Below, one piece after another: positions 1-11,085 of a stretch of 25,495 nt of DNA (positions are counted from its first letter, which is position 1; every line of letters starts with the position of its first letter). This DNA comes from Gryganskiella cystojenkinii (lineage: Eukaryota; Mortierellomycota; Mortierellomycetes; Mortierellales; Mortierellaceae). The notes below the pieces were generated by a model. The model was not told where the DNA came from and ran no database searches. It worked only from the letters and a program-made list of their open reading frames with translations. The stretch covers positions 9,577 through 35,071 of the forward strand of contig JAAAIG010000371.1 in assembly GCA_015852425.1 (NCBI GenBank). Direction: 5' to 3'. Position numbers and translations under genes: made by a program.

Positions 1-367
1 CTCTCCTTTGTCCCTCCTTCTCTCAACACAATCGCATCGACACTCAAAAATACTGGCATGGCAACATGGCACAACACACATAGCTACCCCATGAAGCATT
101 TTCTTCTCACCACCAACAAATAAAGAATCGCTTAATCGCACTTTGACTTTTTTGTATTTTATATTTTTGCAGCTAAGGAAGCTTTGCTTCGTTTTTGTTG
201 ATACATGATTCGAGTTGAAGGCTGAAAATGAGATAATGAGTACAAAAGAAAAAAAGAATAAAGGCGTGCAAAAAAGGAACCAAAAAAACAAAAAGTGCGT
301 GATGGAAAAGGAAAGTGGAACAGAGGGACAAAAAAACATTAAACAAAAAGCTCGAGAGCAAAAGATC
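1..367. other. Downstream flank of the Spt7 gene, no gene seen
   Basis: This stretch lies past the stop codon of the minus-strand Spt7-type gene and should contain its 3'UTR. The first 30 bases are pyrimidine-rich on the plus strand, and there is an acceptor-like T-rich stretch ending in gcag near 165-172. No open frame of convincing composition follows it. An AATAAA sits near 118 on the plus strand and could belong to a gene to the left, but nothing confirms that. No RNA gene was recognised. Confidence 0.5.
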
Positions 368-3300
368 TTAATCATCCATGAACGACAGCTTGGGCATCGT
401 TTTCTTCTTCTTGGACGGGGACTGACCGGGAAGACCATCATCCGACATTCCGCCACCAGAAGACTTTTTCTTTTTCTTGGGTGTACTAGGTGGCTCGCCA
501 TTGCTGGAACTGTTGGGCTTTGATGATGAAGACGAGGACTTGCGATCCTTATCCTTATCCTTGTTGCTGCTGCTGCTTCCGTTCTTATGATGACCATGGC
601 CGTTACTACTGCCGGAGCCAGAGCTCGAAAGACTGCCGTTGCTGCTATTGGGGTCCGTATTACCGTTATTATCACGATCACGATCACGGTCACGGTCTCC
701 ATGGCGATCTCTGTCTCTGTCTCTATCCCTCTCTCTATCACGGTCGCGATCACGATCCCTCTCGCGGTCTCGGTCCCGGTCAGAACGATCTCGGTCCCTG
801 TCCCGGTCTCTGTCGCGATCACGATCCCTATCACGATCTCGGTCCCGGTCAGAACGATCTCGGTCACGATCCCTGTCTCGATCACGGTCCCTGTCACGCT
901 CGCGGTCCCGGTCCCGATCTCGTTCTCGGTGGCCATCCCTGTCACGATCTCGGCTATCACGATGGTCACGATCACGGTCACGGTCTCGATCCCTATCCCG
1001 ATCTCGATCCCTTTCACGGTCTCTTTCTCGATCGCGGTCCCGTTCACGATCTCTCTCACGATCTCGCTCACGGTCTCGATCGCGATCACGGTCTCGATCC
1101 TTTTCGCTGCCATCCCGGTCCTTGTCTTTGCTGCTACCGGACTTGTCCTTGCTGCTCTTGGACTTGGACTCCTTATGCTTGCTGCTTGAGTTTGAGGCAC
1201 CATCGCGATCCTTATCCCTATCGCGATCAGAATAGTCGTCCCTGTCCTTGTCTTTGTCCTTGTCCTTGCGATCCTTAGACTTTTCTTTACTACTCTTTTC
1301 AGAGTCTTTACGGTCCTCTCGGTCCTTATCCTTATCCTTTTCTCTTTCCTTTTCCTTGCTCTCCTTCTTGGACTTGGATTTGGATGTCGACGAAGATGTA
1401 GGTGGCAAGAGCGGCAAAGTCTTTCCGGCAATCACGGGTCTGTTTAACGCTTGCGACGATGAGGATGAGCCATAGCCAGGGAGGGTCTTGCCTGCAGACT
1501 TGCCATGTTCACTGCCACTCTTGGGAGGCATCATTCGAATTGTACCACCTCCTCCACCTCCACTTTCCATCACTTCTTCATCCATATCATCATCTGTAAC
1601 ATCCAAAGTCGCGCTCAGAATTGACGGAGGAGGCTGAGCAAAGACCGGGGAAGCTGGCACATTGCCAAGGGTCGATGCAGCAGGGACTTTCGGGGTCGCT
1701 TTCTTCTTGGGCTTCTTTGCTGGAGGAGCAACAATCGTAGGAACCGTGGTCGTGTTGCTACTAGAAGATGACGACGATGAAGTCGCCTGTGCAGCAGCAG
1801 CTGCCGCCGCCGTCGCTTTGGACACTGGTATTGTCGCGGGTGGTGGCATTGGATCAGGTGTGCCTTCAATCTCACTGTCCTCATCGTCACCATCTTGACC
1901 CTTCTTGCCCTAAAGATGATAGCGAAGAAGAAAAAAACAGGGACACAAAAAGTGTAAGTAAAATTGACTGATCAGAGCCAACAAAAAGATAGGCAGTTAC
2001 CAAGGATTATTTACCTTCTTGGATTTTGTAGGTTTGACCTTGGATTCCTCCTTGATCTTCTTCTTCTCCAGCTTTTCCATCATCTTCTTGTCTTTGGCAT
2101 CCTGTTTTTGCTTCTTGCGTTCGGCGCGTTCAGCATCCAAGGCATCCTTCTCCTTTTTACGTTTCAACTTTTTAGCTTCCGCCTGAGCATTAGTCTCTCC
2201 GTGCTTATTCGACCGTTTCTTCAACATTGAGCTGATGATCTTGCCTGTCGGTGGAATCTTGGGTCTAGACGCGACTCGCTTGGACACCGGCATGAACTCA
2301 TCTTCTTTCAAGGACCCCAGCTCTTCCATTCGTTTCTTGAAGAAAGAATGCAACAGAGCGATGGTCGCTGTTGGATCTGTGAGCGCAATAAAGGTCGGTG
2401 GTGGTGGGTAAGGTAAATCGGGCTTGGCCTCACCACCAGGTAGTGTCAACTTGCTTCCATCCTTGTTCGGGTCGCCATTCCTGGGACCATACCAGATTCT
2501 TGAGGGGATCGACAAGTTGCTCAGACCTACATCGCGATCAATTCCTAGCTCCCTGAACCCAAAAAAATCATCACCAAGATCCTCCCCACGGATAAAGTGG
2601 CCGCTCGTAAAAGCCTCGTCGTTCTCCTTGTACTCGAAATCAGGGTCCACGTTATGTTCCTTGAGTGTGGCGTTGATGGTCTCACCGTAGCTGGTCTCCA
2701 GTTTCCGATGGATATCCTGTAGTTTGTTTCCGTACCGCTCAACATCCTCGCGGATGTAGCCCTCCAAATCGCCGACACTACCGACACCATTCTCATATAG
2801 TGTATGAAGCAAGATTTCCTAAGAAGCCGAAAAAAAAATACAATTCAAGTCCAGGCATGTTAATATTCAGTGTACGCTATAAAGTAAATCGCCGAAAAAC
2901 ACAGGCCCTGGACATTATGTCATACCTCTGGTGTCATGCCCTTGTTGTACTGATCGGTGTATCCTCGCAAAGCTCTTCCGAGGTTCAAAAAGAAATCGAC
3001 AGTGATGTCAGTCATCACGGCCAGCGCGGATGAATGAGCTCCCTGGAAACCAGCATGCGCCAGGATCTTTGAGACGGAACGAGATATAACAGCATGTCCT
3101 GACTCTGCGTTCAAAACCAAGGGAGGTAAGGGACCATCATGCGTTGGGATCGGCTGCACCGCCTCTGGTAATTCCTCTAAGGCATCCATGTCCTATTTAG
3201 TGTTTAAAGCAGGAACATGAAAGAACATTGTTAGCCAAGATCTCTCCTATGTTTCTACCTTGGACAAACAAAGTTACAAGGATATCCCGGACACTTACAG

Positions 3301-6300
3301 GAATGATTGACTTTGCAGCAAAAATCTTTGAATAGATGTGTCGGATCTTTTTCAACTCATCAACGTTGCGCTCGATGCCAGCCACCAAATGTCCTGGAGC
3401 CGCAAGCGCGGTTGGGTATAAGGATAATGAGGGCTGTTTCTCCTCGAGACTAAACGCAAAAGTTCATTAGTACAGCGCCACAGCGAAAATAAAGTATTTG
3501 AAGCATGCCGATATATTTCGAGTAAAACACATCAACTTACGCAGTAATCTCTGATTCGTCAAACAACTTCCGGGTTTGCTCAGGATCAGTCGCTTGTGTG
3601 TTTCCAAAGGGTAGTTCGGGTAAACCGGCTCGGATCGTATACTCTGGCAAGAACATCTCTGAGGTCTTTTTCGTATTCTTTTGTAAATCCTCCTCTCGCA
3701 ACTTGGGTGGCGCAAAAAGGTCCCGCACAAAACCCTCATCGGCGTCGTCTTCGTTGTTGTTAACGTCATCCAGACCATAGACATCATCGAAGCAATCGCC
3801 TTCCTCTTCCTCGGTTGATTCCGTATCCTGACCAAATCCAAAGCCCAGACGTTTCTTTTTCTTTTTCCGCCGCTTGGGCGTCGACATATCAAAGACGCGG
3901 TCGTGAGCCATGTCGATCGTCAGAGATTTCTTCATTTCCCAAGGTGATCTTTCCAACGCAAACCGATCCTGGAATGGCAATCGTTGTTGACTCTCGCGTT
4001 CAGCACAGACCTTGGCGCGAGCCTTCTTGGTCTTTTCCTTCCATTCCTGAAACAATATATCACCCTTATTGGCGTTCAGCTCGGCTGCAATATCCTTTTC
4101 CTCTTGTTCAAGATCAATCTCGACGGGTACAGATGCTCTGGACATCCGTCTCTGTCGGTGGGGTGAGCCTTGGACTGTACCGTTTGGTGTCCCGCTTCGG
4201 CCGAGCCCTCCAAGTTTCTCAAAAGAACCACTGGCGAGCAGAGGTGTCTCTATTGAGTCCATCGTAGACGGTTCTCGGCTGCGATCGCGTGTAGGTGTCG
4301 CGTTGGACATGAGTTCTTGATCCGTGACAAGCTTAGGGGTATCCATGCGTGAATCAGCTACAGATCCGGGTCTCGCTATCGCGGCAGAGGAAGACGTTGC
4401 GTCTCCATTAGCTTGTTGGACCGTTTTGGACGAGTTTTGTTCCTTGCGACCCAGTCCCTTGGCTGATTCGTTCGGTCGCGTGGCATGAGCCTCCTGTTCG
4501 TCATCACTTTCTTCTTGCTCAGCTTCGACTTCTGCGCGATCTCGAATAGTGACATCCTGGATAGTTTCCAGAAGGACTTGTGTCCGTTTCTTCATTGCGT
4601 ACGCATGTTTCCGATAGACACTACTTGGATCCGAGTTGTAGGCCAAGCAGTTGGAGTATATCAGGTACAGATCCGCAGCAAACTGGGCTTTGCTCTGGTA
4701 GGCAAAATTCTTGAGTTTCTTGAGTACCGTTCCCAAATCCATCGGATTCGAAATGACGTGATGGTAATCTGGTGCCTCTCGCTTGTTGACCTTGTTCAGA
4801 AACGGAGTCGAGTGCTCTGTGTAGTTGCGGAGTTCCAGAAGCACACGTTCACATCCCTCGTAGAGTTCCTCCTGGCCGACTTTGTCCTCGTTAGCCCACT
4901 TGGATCTGTTTGGGCGTACATCCGAGAGAAGTGTTCGGAGCTCGCGATCAGAGAGTCCAGTGGCCGCGCGGTTGGATTCGATCGCCCCCAAAAGATACTT
5001 CATACTGAGGTTTCCTGCGCCGAGCTGCTGGAGCATGTTATCGGTGGCGAGCCCACCGCCTGCTTGACTCTCTTGTTCATGTTGGATGTTGTTGTCGGAT
5101 TCTTCGAGCTGCTGTTGTTCAATCAGAGCGTCCATGTCGTATTCGAGTGTGTAGTAGAGATGGTGGATCGGCAGCCGTACTGGAGGATCCTCTGGGTGGT
5201 ATATATTTAGAAAATTGCATTCTGCGTTAGCACTGTCGACAATTTGATCTGGATTACACGTTACCGGTGGTTTCATCGGCAACAGTTTTTCCTTACCTAT
5301 CTTTGCATTGTTGGTTGGTCCGCTTGAGGAGCCATCGCGTCTGCTTGGATCTGTAGAGCCATCGCCATCATAGTCGTCATCTTCTGTTGTCCGAGTCTGC
5401 GTCCTTGACATAATATGTGCAATTGGTGCAGACGGTTGATGTGCTGAGATATCCTTTGACTCTAGCTCGTTTACATCCACGACGGGATGACAGCACGCGC
5501 AACGACCAGGGTAGAGTTTCGGAAGCAACTGCTCAAAGACCATGACACGCGATCGGAAAGCCGTTGTAGGGATCGATGCAGTGCTTGTTGATGTCGAGTC
5601 TATTCCCTGTGCTGCTGGACTTTGACTTTGCTGCGATTCCGAGTTGAAGAGACCGCCATTAGGAAGTTCACTTTGACCAAGACTTGGTGTGAGATGAGAT
5701 CTTGATGATTGTCCGTTGGGGGTGGACACATTCGGTGTCGAGACGGATGGCGAGTTCATGGCCGAGAGAGTATGGTCTTCTCTCTTGATAACGGTGGAGG
5801 ATAGGTCGGTGCCGAGTTCGTCCTGATCGCTCGATTCCTGTTTGATGGTGATGGATGACGAGCTTTCGTCCTGATCGCCACTTGCATCGGTAACCGCGTT
5901 CATGGACATGTCCTGTAGGGTTGCCACTGTGAGGTCCGTTGTCATTGTGGTGTCTTGTCCTTGGTGACTTTGATACGAATCTTGGCCTTGATGCTCTGGT
6001 TGCTGTGCGTCGAGTTGTGATCCAAATTTGTTGTCGAGAGAGATAAAGCTCTGCCAGGTCTCGACGGTGGCCAAAGCAGCCTCGAAAATCGCATGCTCTT
6101 GCTCAGAGAGATAGAACCGCCAGAGTTTCCTCGCGTTCATTTCGAGAGCGACGTTGTAGGTCAATCGAATCTGGCTGTTGGCAACGGGGTCGTTGAGGCT
6201 CTTGAGAAGATGGTCCTTTTGTTCAGTTGTTGCAGTCATGTGTAATGATGGTGGCGGCGCGGCAGCAAACAGAGACGAGGAAGGAAAAGAATCGCCGCGA

Positions 6301-6380
6301 CCTGCAGAAGAGGAGGAGGAGGCCAGAGAATAGTCCAGATCCCCTGCCTCCGCCTCGAGATCGAAATTCGAAAGCGACAT
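368..6380 (-). CDS. SPT7: Spt7-type SAGA complex subunit (bromodomain plus histone fold) with RD/RE-rich C-terminus
   Basis: Five exons, in coding order: 6380-3541, 3449-3299, 3192-2926, 2818-2015 and 1909-368. All junctions are CT..AC on the plus strand, phases agree throughout, and introns are 91-107 nt. Product 1867 aa. A bromodomain lies at about residues 505-605, with PDYHHVISNPMDL and the acetyl-lysine-binding Asn in LAYNSD. A histone fold (bromodomain-associated type) lies at about 1025-1077 (SRSVSKILAHAGF). After it comes a block with LGDDFFGFRELG, which is characteristic of Spt7. In yeast Spt7 scaffolds SAGA, and its histone fold pairs with that of Ada1; the same nuclear role is inferred here. 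The last exon adds Lys-rich segments and a long Asp-Arg/Glu-Arg tract at about 1560-1770, not part of the known yeast architecture. The protein is longer than yeast Spt7 (about 1330 aa). The same frame is open up to an ATG at 6573-6575, but 6380 is preferred because MSLSNFDLEAEAG looks like a true start and the upstream part resembles a translated GA/CT-rich leader. Confidence 0.9.
660..1270 (-). repeat. Hexanucleotide-based tract encoding alternating Asp-Arg / Glu-Arg
   Basis: A degenerate 6-base periodicity (GAY CGN and GAR CGN on the minus strand) runs for about 600 bases inside the last exon of the Spt7-type gene. It encodes long runs of DR and ER dipeptides, broken by occasional Ser, His and Gly. 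Bases 768-796 and 837-865 are a near-identical direct repeat 69 bp apart, which keeps the reading frame and carries the DRDRS interruption. This suggests in-frame duplication within the tract. The repeat is coding, not intergenic. Confidence 0.85.
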
Positions 6381-6827
6381 TGGCGAGGGGGGAATAGTCG
6401 CTTTGTGTTCAGAAGGAGATATGGGGAGGGGGAGGGAGGGAGGGAAGGGAGGGGATAAAGAAAATGAAGTAATCGAGTCGATGGCAAAATGGACTTCAAA
6501 TCGTCGTTGCTTCGAATAAAAGAAAGAGAGTGTGTGTGCTAGGTGGTGCAACTGCTGCATACATAGGGAGTACATAGTCCATAATTAGTCACGTGCACAT
6601 CAATTTGCATCACTGTAGACCACAAAGTCGCTTCTACTGCGTCACGAATTCTCGGACCTGTTCAACTGACGTGGATGCCCTATCCTAGCCTCGTTCTTTT
6701 GTTAGTCATTGCCTCACTCTCGATGTACACATGAAGCTAGTCTTGCAAGCACGATTTTGAGGCGAAGGATTTTTTTTTTTTTATATTTGTTTTACAATTC
6801 GTGTCGCGAGGGGCAACTGGCTGAACT
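6381..6827. promoter_or_regulatory. Spt7-gene promoter region and 3' flank of the C2H2 gene
   Basis: This is the space between two genes on the same strand. Bases 6418-6460 are GGGA-rich on the plus strand, hence CCCT-rich on the coding strand just before the Spt7 start. A palindromic CACGTG E-box lies at 6590-6595 and a TGACGTGG element near 6667. A T-run near 6768-6783 lies just past the stop of the upstream gene and is probably in its 3'UTR. No separate gene is supported. Confidence 0.55.
6590..6595. promoter_or_regulatory. CACGTG E-box
   Basis: A perfect palindrome of the kind bound by fungal bHLH factors (Cbf1/Pho4 class) lies 210 bases upstream of the Spt7-gene start. A six-base match can arise by chance. 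Its promoter position is the only supporting context. Confidence 0.35.
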
Positions 6828-9800
6828 CTATGGATAGGGGTGTCGGGATGCCTGAGGAATTCCTTGGTTCGTGGGCTGCTGCTGCGAGTGGGCATGATGT
6901 TGTGGTACTGGATGCGGAAGCTGTTCATAATAACCCTGTTGGTTCTGTGAACTTTGCGAGTTGTGTGGCGGCATGGATCGATCATAATACTGGTCATACC
7001 CAGGGCTCGAATGAAACTCGGAGCTAGATCTGGACTGAGGACCATACTTCCAGTAGTCTGTCGAGCTGGGTCCTTCCATGGGCGAGGCCGTGTCTGGATA
7101 GTGGGAGGACTGAGACTGAGCCTGTTGTTGGTGATCGTATTGAGCATTTTGTGGATACGAATAATGCTCCGAATAGTATCCGTTTCCGTTTTGACCATGA
7201 CGAGAGAATTGCGACTGGAACTGATTTTGAGGCAGATGGCGTTCGTAGTGTGAGTCGTGAACGGCAGAAGGAGTGTATCCAGCGAATGTTGACCGATCTT
7301 GATGACTTGATCGCTCCAGTGCCAGGCTGGCCATTGTCAGTGCTGCTTCCTTCCGCAGTCTCATTTCGTTCGACTCTTCCTCTTCTTCTTCAGGATTGTC
7401 TGCTGAGGTTGCATCAGAACTGTGCATCACGCTCCTAGATCCTTGTCCTTGCTGATCTTGTTCACTGCTTCTCCTGGATTCATCTACAACAGGGTTATAA
7501 CCGGGTTTGTTTTTCGCCGTTCCTTCCGTTACTGCCGGAGACTTTAACGACGAGGGTTGAGTTGGAGCAGACTGGCCGTCAGAGGGACCACGTCGATGGA
7601 CTGGAGAGAATCCGTTGTGACTCTGAGGCGGTGGAGAATGCTTGGGCGACGTGCTGTTCCGTCGACCGATGGATTGTGCCGTCTCTGATGGTGATACGAC
7701 GGGAGATGACGCATCCTGAGAATGGTTCGAGGGTGTCGATGCAGTTTGAGCGGAAGACTGTAGCTGAGCAGGAGATGAGGCTGCGGATGCCAAAGGGGAC
7801 GAAGAACCTGACTCCTGAGGGATGAACAGGATCATACCGCTGTGCGTTGTGCGCTGGTGGGTAATCAATCTGGCCAGCTGGGTATATGTAGCCCCACAGC
7901 GGTTATGACGACAGATATAGGGTCGTAACCCTTGATCTGTGTGGACAACTCGATGGTGGGACAGGGAAGACGACTAGTACAGAATCGATCAAGAGCGAAA
8001 AAAAACAGAGGAACAAATCAAAACGTTAGAATCCAGTTAGGGTGCTCACTGTTATTATTCTTGGACATTTTATCGCAACGACAAAATCAAACAGTTGTTA
8101 TGTACTTACCGTATGAAAGGCCTTCTGACAGTCCTTGTAGCCGCAGAGATAAGGTGGCTTGCCCGAATGGATCCTGTAATGTGTCGTCAGGCGTGAGGCT
8201 ACGGTGAATTCCTTTCCACATCGAGGCCAGCTGCAGCGAAACCTGGTTATTTTAGTTCAAAGAATAAATGTGGTTAGTGAGAACAACATGGGAGTGACGC
8301 GCATTGACGGCCAAGAGGCAAATAGTCTTTTTTTTTTTTTTTTTTTTCCTTTCTTTGGATGTCCAATTCAACAAAATCGCACTTTGAGAGAAGGCCAAGT
8401 TGGGGTTAAAAAAATGAAACGACGAATGTACAAAAGTGGAAGCGACAAACGAGAAAAGTCTTCCAGCCCCCTCTTTCTCTCGCTTTTACGACAACACATA
8501 AAAGGCCCAGTGTGATTGATTGAGGGAAGACCATACACGGTCAAAAAAAAAAGAACTCTTGTTCTTGCTGGCCATCATTTTCGGCAATACCTGTTCTGAA
8601 AGAAACAGGGAGGTCAACAAACTCTAACAAACTTACTTTCCATCCGAGTTTCGCTCAAAATCAGGCGTGGGGCTGGATTCGGCGACATCTTGATCCATTG
8701 CTTCTTCGGACTCCTGCATATCTGAGGGGCTTTGTTGGGCATTGGTAGTCGTTGTTGTTGTCATTGTTGTTGTTGTTGTTGTTGATGAAATCATAGACTC
8801 TTGTTTCGAGCCTTTTTTCTCTTGGCTGTCCTTGTCCGACATTACAAAGCGAATCTCGATTCGGTTACTCTGCTGTGATTGTGGTTGGTGTGATGGGTGA
8901 GGATGTGGTTCAGACTCTGACATGTTCATCCTTGTCCCCGTCGTCTTTTTTGTCACTCTTTTCTTTGATTCAAGAGGTCCTGTCTGAAATGAATCCTGAA
9001 AGGTAGAGACATCTGCAAGGTACACGGAGGGATAAAAATAAAAAAAGTGTGAGGGGTTGGGTAATGGCAGGCCGCTGCGGCAACGCACGCGACAAGGATG
9101 GTCTAGTCCTTTAGTGTGTAAATAGATCAGTCCATCCCTGACTTCATCTCTGTACACCTTGTCCGCAAATAGACAAGACAGAGAAGGAGTCGAGAAGGAT
9201 CCACCAGGTCCGAGAAGAGAGTGAGGGTTGACGCGTTCCTTGCATTGTTAATTCTGTGCAAACAAGACCTTTGTTTTGTTGTTCTTTCTCTTTGGGGAAT
9301 AGACTCACCTTGCTGACGCAACTTTTTCTTGGCGGTCGAGGCCGCCGTGTCTTGATTCAAATCTTGACTGAGAGATGTTTGCAAAGTTGAAGCAGTCCCT
9401 GAAGAGGACGCAGCAGAAGCGGCTGCCCCGCCAGTGGCTGTGGTAGCAGACGACGACGACGACATTGGGCTGTGTGAAATGATGAGCGCAGATTTCTCTT
9501 TTGTAGGGGTAGGTTTGGCGTTGGCTCGGAAAGTGTGAGTGCTGTATCCGTTGTTGACCTCGTTTGGCTTGATTTTCTGGCCGGGTAAAAGGCCACCATT
9601 ATTCGACTTTTGAGTAGAGGAGGATGAAGGCGAGGCGAGGGACGGGGACGAGGTTGATGACGATGTTGACAAGGTTGTGGAGTCATGGAGCTGAGATACC
9701 GAGACAGAGTTGGCATGTTTCCTACTCGAGGAGGTTGAAGACGGGGAGCTGCTGCCGTTGCTGTTGCTGTTGATGGACGATGGTGTAGGTGCATTCGCTG

Positions 9801-10023
9801 GTTTATCCTTTGTGGAGAAGGTGGAGGTCAAGACCGAGGCGGAGTTGTTGTTATTGTTTGGATAAAAGGGGGTGTCAAAGCGAATGACAGAGGTTGATGA
9901 GCCAATGGATGTGAGTGGGGGAGGGGGCGATGTTCTTTGCTGACGACGACTGGAAGTGGTGGAGGGGGGTCCATCGGTGGTGGGAGCACTTCCGGGTGGG
10001 TTCAGTATCTGAGAGAGATTCAT
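6828..10023 (-). CDS. Ser-rich C2H2 zinc-finger transcription factor (three fingers)
   Basis: Four exons, in coding order: 10023-9309, 9012-8637, 8242-8110 and 7973-6828. Phases fit at every junction and introns are 296, 394 and 136 nt. Product 789 aa. Residues 1 to about 365 are Ser/Thr-rich and disordered. Three adjacent C2H2 fingers follow, each with C-x4-C-x12-H spacing. Finger 1 is CSWPRC..HYRIH, finger 2 is CGYKDC..HRVVH and finger 3 is CRHNRC..HQRTTH, joined by SGKPPY- and QGLRPY-type linkers. Finger 2 is split by the last intron. The remaining C-terminal half is Ser/Pro/Gln/Tyr-rich and could hold activation segments. The family binds DNA in the nucleus as a sequence-specific regulator; the targets here are unknown. 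The start [11 protein letters not shown] is chosen because the open frame above it reads as a translated promoter. I do not recognise a specific orthologue. Confidence 0.85.
8328..8347. repeat. 20-base poly-T run inside an intron
   Basis: An uninterrupted T homopolymer on the plus strand (A on the coding strand) lies in the second and longest intron of the C2H2 gene. It partly explains why that intron (394 nt) is larger than most in the window. Confidence 0.8.
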
Positions 10024-10587
10024 GGTCGAGATCTGGTGATGGTTCAAGAAACGTCGGAAGAAGGGAGAGAGAAGGAGAGAAGCAGACAGAGAGAGACAGA
10101 GAGTGTGTGTGTGGCTATAGAGATGGATGAGTGGAGCGAGGGTGGCAAAGCTGAGCAAAATGGGAACAATAAAAAAAAAGAATTAAGAAAGAGAAATCTA
10201 TATGGAAACAAAAGGAATGAGTGAGTGAGTGGTATATTGACAGGAGCGATGATGAGGCTGTTGGCCAAGCCAAGGAAAAGAGAGAAGGAGAGAGACAGAG
10301 AAAGGAAAGGAGATGATAAATGAGCAAAGCAAAATGGAAGGGAACAAAATAGTGACGAAAAAGGGAAAACTACTACAGCACCCCTCCTCCGTCCCTTTCC
10401 CTTTGACCCTGTTCCCTTGCCATGGACAGGGAGGAGGGTCGGGGCAGTGCGTGTGCCAGACAACACAAACAAAAATGGGAGACAATTGATCGCACTCCGT
10501 AAATGACCAGTCCACTCTCATTGGCTCCCCATCGATTGCCTCCCTAAAAAGGGCGACAAAGCCATTTTTTTTTTTTTTTTTTTTTTT
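10024..10587. promoter_or_regulatory. Upstream region of the C2H2 gene, purine-rich on plus strand
   Basis: Bases 10055-10330 are strongly GA-rich on the plus strand, so pyrimidine-rich on the coding strand of the gene starting at 10023. Open frames crossing this stretch translate to Ser/Leu/Phe-rich simple sequence and do not look like protein. The region ends in a T-run that abuts the assembly gap. No clear TATA box was found. Confidence 0.5.
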
Positions 10588-10759
10588 NNNNNNNNNNNNN
10601 NNNNNNNNNNNNNNNNNNNNNNNNNNNNNNNNNNNNNNNNNNNNNNNNNNNNNNNNNNNNNNNNNNNNNNNNNNNNNNNNNNNNNNNNNNNNNNNNNNNN
10701 NNNNNNNNNNNNNNNNNNNNNNNNNNNNNNNNNNNNNNNNNNNNNNNNNNNNNNNNNNN
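10588..10759. other. Assembly gap (172 N)
   Basis: Every base is N. The left flank is a homopolymer T-run (about 23 T) and the right flank runs directly into coding sequence of a partial ABC transporter. The real gap length is unknown. Any ORF that reads across the N run is an artefact. Confidence 0.99.
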
Positions 10760-10992
10760 TTTCTCATCTACATTATACAATGCCGCATCATCATTATTGT
10801 TGCATCCATCCTGAGGAGGAACATCCGAGCTAGACCACCCTCCGACATTATCGAGAACAATCTGCTTCTGATGAAAGCTGGCCAGGCTGGGATTGTGGCA
10901 GACCGTGATGCAGGTAATACCAAGCAATCGACACTGATTAAACATCTCTTCCTCCGACTCTGTATCCATCGAGCTTGTAGCCTCATCCAAAA
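10760..10992 (-). CDS. C-terminal fragment of an ABCD-type (peroxisomal/lysosomal) ABC half-transporter
   Basis: A partial exon, bounded at its start by an acceptor (CT at 10993-10994) and cut off at its end by the assembly gap. It encodes LDEATSSMD (Walker B and D-loop). Next comes CRLLGITCITVCHNPSL, with the H-loop His, then FHQKQIVLDNVGGW, an ending typical of the ABCD subfamily. Known members move acyl-CoAs, or in the ABCD4 case take part in cobalamin handling. Substrate and organelle cannot be told from this piece. The transmembrane part, Walker A and signature motif are absent. No stop codon is seen before the gap. The exon can be joined in phase to the RapGAP exon upstream, but the join makes no domain sense. 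It is more likely the remnant or misplaced end of a separate gene. Confidence 0.7.
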
Positions 10993-11012
10993 CTATTTGT
11001 TGTTAGGGGGGA

Positions 11013-11027
11013 GGGGGGGGGGGGGGG
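11013..11027. repeat. 15-base poly-G run at a gene-to-gene junction
   Basis: An uninterrupted G run, preceded by GGGGGGA, lies between the ABC-transporter fragment and the last visible RapGAP exon. It is the most likely place for a sequencing or assembly error. A second run of 12 G lies at 11870-11881 in the first RapGAP intron. Confidence 0.85.
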
Positions 11028-11085
11028 CTAAATGAATACAAACAAGAGAATGGGATGTCTCGCTTTCTTCGTGGCTGGTACTTAC

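Noticed and set aside
1..172. Plus-strand leader plus acceptor (TTTTTGCAG near 172) hinting at a gene start
   Set aside because: No open frame of useful length follows before the convergent Spt7 stop at 368.
490..1278. Plus-strand open frames opposite the RD tract (His/Gly/Pro-rich and Arg/Ser-rich readings)
   Set aside because: They are shadows of the 6-base repeat in the Spt7-type exon, with no independent start context, domain or splice evidence. Kept only as a compositional finding.
4485..5210. 241-codon plus-strand open frame opposite the Spt7 bromodomain
   Set aside because: The opposite strand encodes a clear bromodomain in the right phase. The plus-strand reading has no motif and arises from codon bias of the real gene.
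10198..10990. Open frames that read through the N gap
   Set aside because: Translation of N as X bridges unknown sequence. Only the real bases at 10760-10992 can be used.
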